From the NCBI GenBank assembly GCA_002480495.1, contig DLCG01000004.1:287328-351327 (forward strand): DNA of 64,000 nucleotides, read 5' to 3'. Made by a program: the position numbers and the translations under genes. Position 1 is the stretch's first letter, and every line of letters begins with the position of its first letter. This DNA is from Rhodobiaceae bacterium UBA7804 (GTDB taxonomy: Bacteria; Pseudomonadota; Alphaproteobacteria; Parvibaculales; Parvibaculaceae). This document shows, in pieces, positions 33,042-41,611 of the stretch. The notes beneath the pieces were generated by a model that had not been told where the DNA came from, did not search any database, and worked only from the letters and a program-made list of their open reading frames with translations.

Positions 33042-33109
33042 TTGGCAAACCATGGATTCACCTTGTTTTGCCAAGGTTAAGACGGGTCTGCACCAAGATG
33101 ATAATCTTG
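33042..33109. promoter_or_regulatory. Dyad-rich AT-richer leader of the MucR-like gene
   Basis: Contains TTGGCAAA/TTTGCCAA (33042-33049, 33067-33074) and CAAGAT-GATA-ATCTTG (33094-33109). It lies 95-160 bp before the start at 33204. A 69-codon open frame overlaps it but has no ribosome site and no coding look. The rest of the 483-bp gap shows no recognisable gene. Confidence 0.4.
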
Positions 33110-33203
33110 ATGTCCTTGTCTAGACTCGATATACCGCTTTGGAAATGAGCACTTTTGCACCGCATATGCGGAAGAATCACCCCCTGCAAGGCAAGTTCTC
33201 GTA

Positions 33204-33653
33204 ATGAATGAGACAAAATCTTCTGCTTCCGCGGACACGACGGAAATTCTCCGGCTGGCGACCGAAATCGTGGCGGCCTATGTCAGTAACAACGCGATAT
33301 CCGCAGCCGAACTTCCAGGAATGATCCGCACCGTTCATTCGACGCTGAGCAACCTCGACCAGAATTCACCGGATCGGGAGACCGATCTGACACCCGCCGT
33401 ACCGGTCAAGAAATCGGTAACCGCCGACTACATCGTCTGTCTGGAAGATGGCAAGAAGCTGAAAATGTTGAAGCGCTATCTGCGCTCGCAATACGGCATG
33501 ACGCCCGAGGAATACAGGGCGCGCTGGGGACTGCCCCACGACTATCCGATGGTCGCCCCCAATTACGCCGCTCAGCGCTCCAAGCTTGCCAAGCAAATCG
33601 GGCTTGGGCGCGTCGGCGCCGCCACCCCGGGCAAACCCCGAAAGAAGAAATAG
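33204..33653 (+). CDS. Ros/MucR-family transcriptional regulator lacking most zinc ligands
   Basis: A 149-residue member of the prokaryotic zinc-finger family that regulates exopolysaccharide, motility and virulence genes in Rhizobiales. It has the N-terminal EIVAAYVSNNAISAAELPGMI and, in the DNA-binding region, CLEDGKKLKMLKRYL with MTPEEYRARWGLPHDYPMVAP. Compared with Ros (Cys-Cys-His-His) the ligand positions read Cys, Asp, Tyr, Tyr. The tail is basic (PGKPRKKK). Some Mesorhizobium homologues bind DNA without zinc, so this one is likely still functional. Confidence 0.9.
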   Translation: MNETKSSASADTTEILRLATEIVAAYVSNNAISAAELPGMIRTVHSTLSNLDQNSPDRETDLTPAVPVKKSVTADYIVCLEDGKKLKMLKRYLRSQYGMTPEEYRARWGLPHDYPMVAPNYAAQRSKLAKQIGLGRVGAATPGKPRKKK

Positions 33654-33655
33654 GA

Positions 33656-33949
33656 TCAGACGACGATCCCACCGCCGGAAGATTCAGGTGGTGTCTTCTT
33701 TTCCGGTTCCTGCCCTTCCTTTTCCTTCTTCTCGAGCATGTAGCGCAGCTTTCGTACCGCTATACGCTCCAGCTCATGCTGCGCGGCAGTCGATGGGCCG
33801 ACCACCGAGACTTCAAGTCCCGTTGCAACGTCGACAGCCGTCACTTTGACGCTGCCGCCGACAGGCATGTATTCGAAGATTACCTCGCGGCCTTCGCCGC
33901 TTCCGTTCCCCCCGCTCCCGGGGTTATTGCCCGCTCGATCAGGCGGCAC
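33656..33949 (-). CDS. Small conserved protein downstream of hemA (DUF6898-like)
   Basis: A 97-residue protein with a core IFEYMPVGGSVKVTAVDVATGLEVSVVGP-type beta region followed by a helix (ELERIAVRKLRYMLEKKEKE). Both ends are low-complexity (Gly/Ser N-terminus, Pro/Lys/Glu C-terminus). It looks like a short alphaproteobacterial family, probably DUF6898, with no known function. It overlaps the hemA 3' end by 11 bp, so it is probably co-transcribed with hemA. It is convergent with the MucR-like gene, with two bases between the stops. Confidence 0.65.
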   Translation of the reverse strand: MPPDRAGNNPGSGGNGSGEGREVIFEYMPVGGSVKVTAVDVATGLEVSVVGPSTAAQHELERIAVRKLRYMLEKKEKEGQEPEKKTPPESSGGGIVV

Positions 33950-35150
33950 GTCGAATCTTGTGGCGCGTCCAGACCTGGTCCAGCGCCTTCACCAGATCGC
34001 GCATCATGTCGTCTGTGTGAACCGGACAAGGTGTGAAGCGCAGCCGCTCCGTGCCCCTCGGGACGGTCGGATAATTGATCGGCTGGACGTAGATGTCGAA
34101 GTCGGACAGCAATTCGTCGCTTACCTGCTTGCAGACGACGGGGTCGCCCACCATCACCGGCACGATATGGCTCTCGCACCACATCACGGGAAGCCCCGCA
34201 TCGGCCATCATCCGGCGCAACGTCCCGGCGCGCTCCTGATGGGCCTCGCGCTCTACATTGCTCGACTTCAGGTGCCTCACGGCGGCAAGCACGCCCGCGA
34301 CGAGCACAGGCGCAAGCGACGTCGAAAAGATGAAGCCGGGCGCATAGGAACGCACCACATCGACGAGGTCCGCTGAGGCCGCAACATAGCCGCCCATGAC
34401 GCCGAAGCCTTTGGCCAGCGTTCCTTCGATGATGTCGACCTTGTCGAGCACGCCGTCACGTTCGGCGATACCGCCGCCCCTGGGGCCGTAAAGCCCCACG
34501 GCATGAACCTCGTCCAGATAGGTCAGAGCCCCATACTTGCGGGCGAGATCGCAGATAGCTCCGATAGGGGCTATATCTCCATCCATGGAATAGACGGATT
34601 CGAAAGCCACGATCTTCGGCTGGTCGGGATCTAGTTCGCTGAGCAATTCTTCCAGATGTGCGAGATCATTATGCCGCCAGAGGCGTTTCGGACCGCGCCC
34701 GCGGCGAATGCCCTCGATCATCGAGGCATGGTTCATTTCGTCCGAAATGATGACGCAATCGCCGAGGATACGCGCCAGCGTCGAAAGCGTCGCGTCATTC
34801 GCCGCATAGCCGGATGTGAACAGAAGCGCCGCTTCCTTGCCATGCAGGTCGGCGAGTTCGCGTTCGAGTTCGACATGGTAATGCGTGGTACCGGAGATGT
34901 TCCTTGTACCCCCCGAACCCGCGCCCACCTCGTCGATCGCGCGATGCATCGCTTCGATCACGGCGGGATGCTGGCCCATGCCCAGATAATCGTTGGAGCA
35001 CCAGACGACGATATCCTTGGTCCCCTCCGGCGTGTGGAAGGTCGCCCGCGGAAACGAGCCCCGGTGCCGCACGATGTCGGCGAAGACGCGATAGCGCCCC
35101 TCATCCTTTACAGCGCGCAGCGCCTCGCTGAGTTTCCGCTCGTAGTCCAT
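33939..35150 (-). CDS. hemA: 5-aminolevulinate synthase
   Basis: Condenses glycine and succinyl-CoA to 5-aminolevulinate, the C4 route to heme that marks alphaproteobacteria. The 403 residues have WCSNDYLGMGQHPAV, GSGGTRNISGTTHYHVELE, FESVYSMDGDIAPI, YLDEVHAVGLYG and PLP lysine in EGTLAKGFGVMGGY. HemB, the next enzyme, is encoded at 41.6 kb. Glycine supply by GlyA is nearby. Confidence 0.97.
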   Translation of the reverse strand: MDYERKLSEALRAVKDEGRYRVFADIVRHRGSFPRATFHTPEGTKDIVVWCSNDYLGMGQHPAVIEAMHRAIDEVGAGSGGTRNISGTTHYHVELERELADLHGKEAALLFTSGYAANDATLSTLARILGDCVIISDEMNHASMIEGIRRGRGPKRLWRHNDLAHLEELLSELDPDQPKIVAFESVYSMDGDIAPIGAICDLARKYGALTYLDEVHAVGLYGPRGGGIAERDGVLDKVDIIEGTLAKGFGVMGGYVAASADLVDVVRSYAPGFIFSTSLAPVLVAGVLAAVRHLKSSNVEREAHQERAGTLRRMMADAGLPVMWCESHIVPVMVGDPVVCKQVSDELLSDFDIYVQPINYPTVPRGTERLRFTPCPVHTDDMMRDLVKALDQVWTRHKIRRAA

Positions 35151-35285
35151 GGCGTTCCTGTCCTCGCCGCCGGCTCGAAACCGGCTCGCCTGTTTTCGTG
35201 TGATTCTAGCACAGCTTAGCCCGCCTCCCCAGCCTCACCAGCCGCGAATTGTCGCAGAACATATACATGGGTATGACGCGGGCTT

Positions 35286-36062
35286 CTAGGAACCCCAAAG
35301 GCCGAGATCACTCAGAACGGTTCTCAACAGAACCGGCTCGTCGGTCATGATGCCATCAACGCCGATCTCGACGAGGCGCCGCATCTCGGCTTCGTCGTCG
35401 ATCGTCCAGACATGAACCTGCAACCCGAGTTCGTGAGCACGCTCGACAAGTGCGTGATCCACCAGCCGGATTCCATATTGCTCGGTTGGAATCTGCGCGC
35501 ATCCCTCCACGAACCCGCCAAGCAGGCCCGCCGCTGGTCCCGCCCAGCTGGAAAAACGGAGCCGGGCCGTCGAAAGCGGCCCCATGCCGGTGCAGAGCTT
35601 CGGCCCCAATGCGTCTCGAATACCCGCCGTGCGCCGCCCGGAAAAGGAATTCACACAGACGCGCTCCACCGCCCTCGCATCCTTGAGGAGCTTTATCAGC
35701 GGTTCCGCCGCGTTGTCGCGTTTGGGATCTATGTTGATCCTCAGCTCGGGCCAGGCCGCAAGAAGGTCGGCCATCAGGGGAATAGGCTCCGTCCCTGCAA
35801 TCCTCGCCTTGCGGACCTCTGCATAGTCCATCTCGGCAACAACGCCCTTCATGTCCGTGACGCGGTCGAGCATGTCGTCGTGAAAGGCGAGCAGAACCCC
35901 GTCCCGCGTCGCATGGACATCCGTCTCGATATAGCGATAGCCGAGATCGACCGCGCCCTGAAAGGCGGGCATCGTGTTTTCGGGCCAGGCGCCCGCGCCG
36001 CCGCGATGCGCGAAGGCGAGAAGCCCGTCAAATTCGAGATAGGGGAATTTTGCCGGGCGCAT
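35286..36062 (-). CDS. Glycerophosphodiester phosphodiesterase
   Basis: A 258-residue GDPD-fold protein, probably cytoplasmic, releasing glycerol-3-phosphate from glycerophosphodiesters. Motifs are FAHRGGAGAWPENTM (catalytic His and metal Glu), IETDVHATRDGVLLAFHDDMLDR, and the C-terminal VHVWTIDDEAEMRRLVEIGVDGIMTDEP. There is no signal peptide, which suggests the UgpQ type. It lies downstream of ldtP on the same strand. Confidence 0.92.
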   Translation of the reverse strand: MRPAKFPYLEFDGLLAFAHRGGAGAWPENTMPAFQGAVDLGYRYIETDVHATRDGVLLAFHDDMLDRVTDMKGVVAEMDYAEVRKARIAGTEPIPLMADLLAAWPELRINIDPKRDNAAEPLIKLLKDARAVERVCVNSFSGRRTAGIRDALGPKLCTGMGPLSTARLRFSSWAGPAAGLLGGFVEGCAQIPTEQYGIRLVDHALVERAHELGLQVHVWTIDDEAEMRRLVEIGVDGIMTDEPVLLRTVLSDLGLWGS

Positions 36063-36086
36063 CCGCCTTGCCTGCCGCTCTGGATT

Positions 36087-37376
36087 TCAGTTGTCGAGCG
36101 CGCTCGTGTTCACGCTTCCATCGCGATCATACACGTCGTCGCGGAAATTCACGACACCGTCGGCCTCGGCCCAGGCCGTCAGATAGGCAAGATAGATCGG
36201 GATGGGAACCGCAAGCGACACGTTGCGGTAATGACCGGCATCGACCATCCCCTCGACGCGTTGCTCGTTCCAGCTCGCATCGTCCCCCGCCATGATCCAC
36301 GCAACCAGCCCGCGCACATCGCGCACACGCACGCAGCCCGAGCTGAAGTTGCGTTCCTGCCGCCCGAACAGCGTCTTGGTCGGCGTGTCGTGCAGGAAGA
36401 TCGCGTCGTTGTTCGGGAAATTGATCTTGAGGGAGCCGAGCGAATTCCATGGGCCGGGGTCCTGCCGCAGGTAATAGGCCTCGTTCACGCGCGGGTTCGA
36501 CCAGTCGATACTCGCCGGGTTCAGCTCGCGGATATTGTCGCCCCAGCCCTGAAGAACGCGAATGCCCTGCCGCTGCAGATAGGAAGGATTGCTCCTTATC
36601 TTCGGCAGCATGTCCGCCATGGCGATGGATTTTGGCACGTACCAATAGGGATTGAAGGTAATCGACGTCACCTGGCTCGTAATCTCGGGCGTCTGCCGCG
36701 TCTGCTTGCCGACAATCACACGCTCGTTGAATTCGACGGCCCCATTGTTGACCGCCTCCACTTCCTGTCCCGCGATATTCACGAAGATGTAGCGGCGTTC
36801 GAGTTTCGGCATCAGCGCGGAAAGACGCCGCAGGTTGATCTCGAGCTGACGGATGCGCGTGTGGACCGGGACGTTCATCGCGGCGATCGTGCGGCGGCCG
36901 ACAATTCCGTCGGGCTCAAGCCCGTTTCGCGCCTGATAGCGCTTCACGGCTTCCATCACCGCTTCGTCATAGAGATAGGCATCGCCCGGCGAGGCCTGCA
37001 TGTCGCCTGTCGCCATGAGCCGCTCGCGCACCTGCGCCACGCGCTGATCGCGAACGCCGAGTTCAAGCCGTTCACCAGCCGCCACGCGCTTCCAGCCACC
37101 CCAGGCTGCGATACCGCGATAGTGCTCGATGGCCGCCGAAAGCTGCTCGATGGACCTTTCGCTCAATGTGGGCGTCGCGTTGCGCTGCAAGGGCGCTTCG
37201 ACGGCGCTCTGTCCCTCGAGGGGGGTCGCGCTCGTCGCCCACGGATCGACCCAATGGGTCTCCTCTGCGCCATAGGAGGTGGTCTCGGCCCGGACAGGTC
37301 CCGCCAGCACAGAAAGAGCCGCGAGCCCCGCCGTCAGGGAGATCGCAAAAGCCAAAAATGAGAACGCCTTTTTCAC
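36087..37376 (-). CDS. ldtP: L,D-transpeptidase, YcbB-like (LdtP)
   Basis: Periplasmic cell-wall enzyme forming 3-3 crosslinks or attaching proteins to peptidoglycan. It has a peptidoglycan-binding repeat (YQARNGLEPDGIVGRRTIAAMN) and a YkuD catalytic domain with FLHDTP and the nucleophile motif SSGCVRVRD. The GTG at 37376 gives a clean signal peptide (KK, hydrophobic core, cleavage after PVRA); ATGs at 37457 and 37487 are in frame and could be used instead. An LdtR-like regulator gene lies directly upstream, as in Sinorhizobium and Liberibacter. Confidence 0.9.
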   Translation of the reverse strand: MKKAFSFLAFAISLTAGLAALSVLAGPVRAETTSYGAEETHWVDPWATSATPLEGQSAVEAPLQRNATPTLSERSIEQLSAAIEHYRGIAAWGGWKRVAAGERLELGVRDQRVAQVRERLMATGDMQASPGDAYLYDEAVMEAVKRYQARNGLEPDGIVGRRTIAAMNVPVHTRIRQLEINLRRLSALMPKLERRYIFVNIAGQEVEAVNNGAVEFNERVIVGKQTRQTPEITSQVTSITFNPYWYVPKSIAMADMLPKIRSNPSYLQRQGIRVLQGWGDNIRELNPASIDWSNPRVNEAYYLRQDPGPWNSLGSLKINFPNNDAIFLHDTPTKTLFGRQERNFSSGCVRVRDVRGLVAWIMAGDDASWNEQRVEGMVDAGHYRNVSLAVPIPIYLAYLTAWAEADGVVNFRDDVYDRDGSVNTSALDN

Positions 37377-37681
37377 GCAGCCCCGCAGCAATCGGCCGGA
37401 TGTCTTTCCGGCAACCCCATATGCATTCGGTTTACCATTTCGGGACACCAAGCGCATCTCGCCAAAGCCATGCCTGCAGATTGCCATGAAACCTGTCGCA
37501 TTCGGGGTCAGTATCCGGTTCTCTGCCCCGGTTCGGAGCGGAGTTCCCGTCTCGAGTGATGGAAATGCAACTAGCGTGCTGCCCGCGTCAGGGCATCCCC
37601 CGGCTCAGCAAGCGGGGAAACGGCGAAAGCCCGCGTCCTGGGGGAGACGCAGGCCTGGCCGTCACGCATGGTTAACGCGCC

Positions 37682-38194
37682 TCAGAGGCGGAAGCGGATC
37701 TGGTCGGTCCAGAAGCGTTCGAGCTTGTAGAGCGTGGCGTTCGCCTGCCGCAGTTCCTCGCTCGTGATGTCGCCGGCTTCGGTCAGCATCGCGCAATGCT
37801 TGTTGTAGACCTCGTCGATCGCGGCGCAGATCGCACGCCCCTTCTCCGTCAGCCGCACGCGTACCGAGCGGCGATCCGAGCGCGAACGCTGATGATGGAT
37901 GTACCCGGCTTCGACGAGCTTCTTCAGATTGTAGGATACGTTCGAGCCGAGATAGTGGCCGCGCGTCCGAAGTTCGCCGGCGGTCATTTCCGAGTCGCCG
38001 ATATTGAAAAGGAGAAGCGCCTGGACGCTGTTGATCTCCGACACGCGGATGCGGTCAAGCTCGTCCTTGATGACGTCGAGAAGCCGCCTGTGGAGCCGTT
38101 CCACATAAGTCAGCGTCTCCAGATAGGCCAGCTTGCGGCCGGGATCCTTCTGATCCACGACGGCGGGTTCGCTCTTCAGGTTGGTCATAGCCAT
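37682..38194 (-). CDS. ldtR: MarR-family regulator LdtR
   Basis: A 170-residue winged-helix regulator matching LdtR, which controls an L,D-transpeptidase gene and stress tolerance in Liberibacter and Sinorhizobium. Visible features are RVSEINSVQALLLFNIGDSEMTAGELR, the recognition helix region GSNVSYNLKKLVEAGYI, and the wing HHQRSRSDRRSVRVRLTEKG. It lies 305 bp upstream of ldtP on the same strand. The gap between them probably holds the ldtP promoter and operator, though no clean dyad is evident. Confidence 0.88.
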   Translation of the reverse strand: MAMTNLKSEPAVVDQKDPGRKLAYLETLTYVERLHRRLLDVIKDELDRIRVSEINSVQALLLFNIGDSEMTAGELRTRGHYLGSNVSYNLKKLVEAGYIHHQRSRSDRRSVRVRLTEKGRAICAAIDEVYNKHCAMLTEAGDITSEELRQANATLYKLERFWTDQIRFRL

Positions 38195-38335
38195 GGGGTG
38201 CCCCCAAAAACCTCACGCAAATAAAGACTTGTGCCGCACTTCCTGTGCTGCAACGCGTCACAATAGGCGTGAGGCTCCTAACGAGGCATTAAGCCATCCT
38301 GAGCCGACACCGAAGCGAACCCATTATGATTAAGG

Positions 38336-39226
38336 CTATATTTCTCCGCGGATCAGCTTGATGACGCCTGAAAAATCGAGGCTGTCCTCGCCCGCCGCCT
38401 CCATGAGCGCATAAAGTTGCGCCGCCTGCGCGCCGAGCGGGATCGGCGTTCGCGCCGTTTTGGACGCATCTTGTGCGAGGCGGAGATCCTTCAGCATCAT
38501 CGCGGCCGTGAAGCCCGGCTGGTAGTTCCTGTTCGCCGGAGAGGTCGGCACCGGTCCCGGCACCGGGCAATAGGAAGTCATCGACCAGCACTGGCCGGAC
38601 GCCGTGGACGAGATGTCGAAAAGCGTCTGCGCGTCGAGGCCGAGCTTCTCGCCGAGCACGAAGGCTTCCGACACGCCGATCATCGAAATGCCGAGGATCA
38701 TGTTGTTGCAGACCTTGGCGACCTGCCCGTTCCCGGCCGCACCTGCATGGAAAATATTCTTGCCCATCTTCTCTAGGATAGGTTTCGCCTTGGCGAAGGC
38801 TTCGTCCGTTCCGCCAACCATGAAGGTGAGCGTACCGGCTTCCGCACCGCCGACACCGCCCGAAACCGGCGCGTCGAGCATCATCATGCCGGCCTTTTCC
38901 GCCGCCGCGATCGTCTCACGCGCGGAAGGAATATCGATCGTCGAGCTGTCGATGAAGACGGTGCCCTTGCGTGCCGCGGCGATGAGGCCATCATCGCCGA
39001 GATAGACCGAGCGCACATGCTCGCCCGCCGGCAGCATCGTCACCACGAAATCGGCCTCGCTGGCAGCCTCCTTTGCGCTCGCTGCCTTCTTCGCGCCGGC
39101 TTCGACCAGCGCCGCCACCGACGCGGGAGCAAGGTCGAAGACCTTCAGCTCATGCCCCGCCTTCACGAGATTCTTCGCCATGGGCCCGCCCATATTGCCG
39201 AGTCCGATAAATCCGATCGCCGCCAT
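38336..39226 (-). CDS. mmsB: 3-hydroxyisobutyrate dehydrogenase
   Basis: NAD-dependent step of valine degradation, oxidising 3-hydroxyisobutyrate to methylmalonate semialdehyde. The 296 residues have IGFIGLGNMGGPMAKNL, DAPVSGGVGGAEAGTLTFMVGG and the catalytic-lysine segment GNGQVAKVCNNMILG. The start at 39226 (MAAIGFIG) is the family start. It lies 20 bp after the 3-hydroxyisobutyryl-CoA hydrolase gene, the preceding step. Confidence 0.94.
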   Translation of the reverse strand: MAAIGFIGLGNMGGPMAKNLVKAGHELKVFDLAPASVAALVEAGAKKAASAKEAASEADFVVTMLPAGEHVRSVYLGDDGLIAAARKGTVFIDSSTIDIPSARETIAAAEKAGMMMLDAPVSGGVGGAEAGTLTFMVGGTDEAFAKAKPILEKMGKNIFHAGAAGNGQVAKVCNNMILGISMIGVSEAFVLGEKLGLDAQTLFDISSTASGQCWSMTSYCPVPGPVPTSPANRNYQPGFTAAMMLKDLRLAQDASKTARTPIPLGAQAAQLYALMEAAGEDSLDFSGVIKLIRGEI

Positions 39227-39246
39227 ATGAGCTTCCTCCGCCTTTT

Positions 39247-40287
39247 CTAGTCGAACGTCAGTTCGCCCGCGCCGAGCGGCGCGAAATAGCTGTCGACATC
39301 GCCCGCCTTCATCTCGGCAAGCGCCGCAGGCTTCCATTTCGGCGCCTGGTCCTTGTCGATCACCACGGCGCGCACGCCCTCGTAGAAGTCGTGCCCCTTG
39401 ATGAAACCGTTGATGAGGCGGAACTCGAGTTTCATGCACTCCTCGAAATCGAGCTTCGCGCCCTCGCGCACCTGCCGGAAGGCGACAAGCGTCGAGGTCG
39501 GCGATTTCGTCTCGATCGTCTCCGCCGTCTTTGCCGCCCATTCGCCGCCATCGGCGCGTAGCGAAGCGAGGATCTCGGAAACCGATCCCTTCGCGAAATG
39601 CTTCGAGATATCGTCCTGCATCGCGGCGAGCGGCGCGGGACCTTCATCTTCGGCCACTTCCTTCAGCGCCTCGTGCAGCGGCGCCCCGCCCGCGATCCGG
39701 TCTTTGAGCGTCTCCAGCCGTCCGGAAGGCACATAGCTGTCCGCAATTCCGGCATAGATCGCATCGGCCGCCTTCAGCCGCGCACCGGTCAGCGCAAGAT
39801 ACATGCCCGTCTCGCCCGGTGCGCGCGGCAGGAAGAACGTCCCGCCGACATCGGGGAAAAGACCGATCCCCGTCTCCGGCATCGCGAAAGTCAGCCGCTC
39901 CGTCGCCACGCGATGCGATCCGTGTACGGATAGCCCAACGCCGCCCCCCATATTGATACCGTCCATCAGCGCGATGAAGGGCTTCGGATAGCGCTTGATA
40001 TAGGTGTTGAGCCGGTATTCCTCGCGCCAGAAGGCGAGCGCCGAGGGGTCGCCCGCGCGGCCCCAGTCATGCAGCGCGCGAATGTCACCGCCCGCGCAGA
40101 AGGCCTTTTCTCCTGCCCCTTCGATGATGACGCACTGGACGCTCTCATCCGCCGCCCATTCCTTCAGCTTCGGATGGATCAGCCGAACCATCGCGAGCGT
40201 CAGCGCATTGAGCGCCTTGGGCCGGTTGAGCGTGATGACGCCCGCAACGCCACGCTTCTCGAACAGAACTTCCGCTTCCTCGCTCAT
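39247..40287 (-). CDS. 3-hydroxyisobutyryl-CoA hydrolase
   Basis: Crotonase-family thioesterase of valine degradation. The 346-residue length is that of HIBCH, not of hydratases. It has VIIEGAGEKAFCAGGDIRALH and GGGVGLSVHGSHRVATERLTFAMPETGIGLFPDVGGTFFL, with the catalytic Glu and Asp in PETGIGLFPDVG. It is the middle gene of the valine run, 13 bp after the acyl-CoA dehydrogenase stop. Confidence 0.94.
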   Translation of the reverse strand: MSEEAEVLFEKRGVAGVITLNRPKALNALTLAMVRLIHPKLKEWAADESVQCVIIEGAGEKAFCAGGDIRALHDWGRAGDPSALAFWREEYRLNTYIKRYPKPFIALMDGINMGGGVGLSVHGSHRVATERLTFAMPETGIGLFPDVGGTFFLPRAPGETGMYLALTGARLKAADAIYAGIADSYVPSGRLETLKDRIAGGAPLHEALKEVAEDEGPAPLAAMQDDISKHFAKGSVSEILASLRADGGEWAAKTAETIETKSPTSTLVAFRQVREGAKLDFEECMKLEFRLINGFIKGHDFYEGVRAVVIDKDQAPKWKPAALAEMKAGDVDSYFAPLGAGELTFD

Positions 40288-40300
40288 CGCTCTTCTTCTC

Positions 40301-41440
40301 TCAACCCTTCAGCAATTCTCGCGCAATGATGACGCGCATGATCTCGTTCGTCCCCTCGAGAATCTGGTGCACGCGCGCATCGCGCAGATGCCGCTCCAGC
40401 GGAAAATCCTTGAGATAGCCATAGCCGCCGTGAATCTGCAGTGCCTCGTTGATGACGCGGAAGCCTGCATCCGTCGCAAAGCGCTTGGCCATCGCCGCCT
40501 GCATGGTCGCGTCCGGCGCCTTGGCGTCCACTTTCGTGGCCGCGTTGTAGATCATCAGGCGCGCCGCCTGCAGCTCCGTCGCCATGTCGGCAAGCTTGAA
40601 CTGCAGTGCCTGAAAATCGGCGAGCTTGCGGCCGAACTGTTCGCGCTCGCCGAGATAGGCCTTGGCCCGCTTCAGCGCCGCCTCCGCCGTGCCGAGCGAG
40701 CAGGCGCCGATATTGATGCGTCCGCCGTCGAGGCCGGACATCGCGATCTTGAAGCCCTCGCCCTCCGCGCCGATCCGGTTCGCCACCGGCACGCGCGCAT
40801 CCTCGAAAATCACCTGCGCCGTCGGCTGGCTGTTCCAGCCCATCTTCCGCTCCGGCGCGCCGAAGGACACGCCCGGCGTATCTTTTTCGACCACGAGACA
40901 GGAAATGCCCTTCGGCCCCGCCTCGCCCGTGCGCACCATGCACACATAGATATCGGATGTGCCCGCACCCGAGATGAAGGCTTTGCCGCCATTCAGCACA
41001 TAGTGATCGCCATCGCGCACCGCCTTCGTCTTGAGCGATGCCGCATCCGAGCCGCTGGAAGGCTCTGTCAGGCAGTAGCTCGCGATGAGTTCCATGGGCG
41101 TGAGCTTCGGCAGCCATTTCTGCCGCTGCTCCTCGGTACCGAAACTGTCGATCATCCAGGACGCCATGTTGTGGATCGACAGGAACGCCGCCGTGGAAGT
41201 GCAGCCCTCCGACAGCGCCTCGAAAATGAGCGCCGCGTCGATGCGGCTCAGCGCCGAGCCACCCACATCCTCGCGCACATAGATACCGGCAAAGCCCAGT
41301 TCCGCCGCCTTGCGCAGCTTGTCCACGGGAAAGAAGGAGTCGCGGTCCCAATCCGCCGCATGGGGCGCAAGTTCCGCCGCCGCAAAGTTCCGCGCCACGT
41401 CCTGGAATGCCTGCTGCTCTTCCGTGAGCTCGAACCGCAT
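40301..41440 (-). CDS. Acyl-CoA dehydrogenase, isobutyryl-CoA type
   Basis: FAD enzyme, probably oxidising isobutyryl-CoA (ACAD8-like), judging from its operon. The 379 residues have YCLTEPSSGSDAASLKTKAVRDGDHYVLNGGKAFISGAG, FGRKLADFQALQFKLADMATE and the C-terminal ILEGTNEIMRVIIAREL with the catalytic glutamate. The start at 41440 (MRFELTEEQ) has GGGAGG seven bases upstream. No methacrylyl-CoA hydratase lies beside it; that step must be supplied elsewhere. Confidence 0.93.
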   Translation of the reverse strand: MRFELTEEQQAFQDVARNFAAAELAPHAADWDRDSFFPVDKLRKAAELGFAGIYVREDVGGSALSRIDAALIFEALSEGCTSTAAFLSIHNMASWMIDSFGTEEQRQKWLPKLTPMELIASYCLTEPSSGSDAASLKTKAVRDGDHYVLNGGKAFISGAGTSDIYVCMVRTGEAGPKGISCLVVEKDTPGVSFGAPERKMGWNSQPTAQVIFEDARVPVANRIGAEGEGFKIAMSGLDGGRINIGACSLGTAEAALKRAKAYLGEREQFGRKLADFQALQFKLADMATELQAARLMIYNAATKVDAKAPDATMQAAMAKRFATDAGFRVINEALQIHGGYGYLKDFPLERHLRDARVHQILEGTNEIMRVIIARELLKG

Positions 41441-41611
41441 CTTTGAGCCTCCCATATGCCCGTCAGGGCTTTTCTGCGGTGATACTGGCCGCCCCTGACC
41501 CTGTCAACGAAACCGCCCTTACCTGAAAAGCCTGACGCTGCGGCAATGCGCCTGCGCGGCGGTGAAGCGCCAGATTGCGCCCCTCTCCCCTGGTGGAGTA
41601 TGAGTTTCGCC

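Noticed and set aside
32914..33123. 69-codon open frame in the glyA/mucR-like gap
   Set aside because: No ribosome site, no hydrophobic or domain pattern, and it overlaps several dyads; more likely leader DNA.
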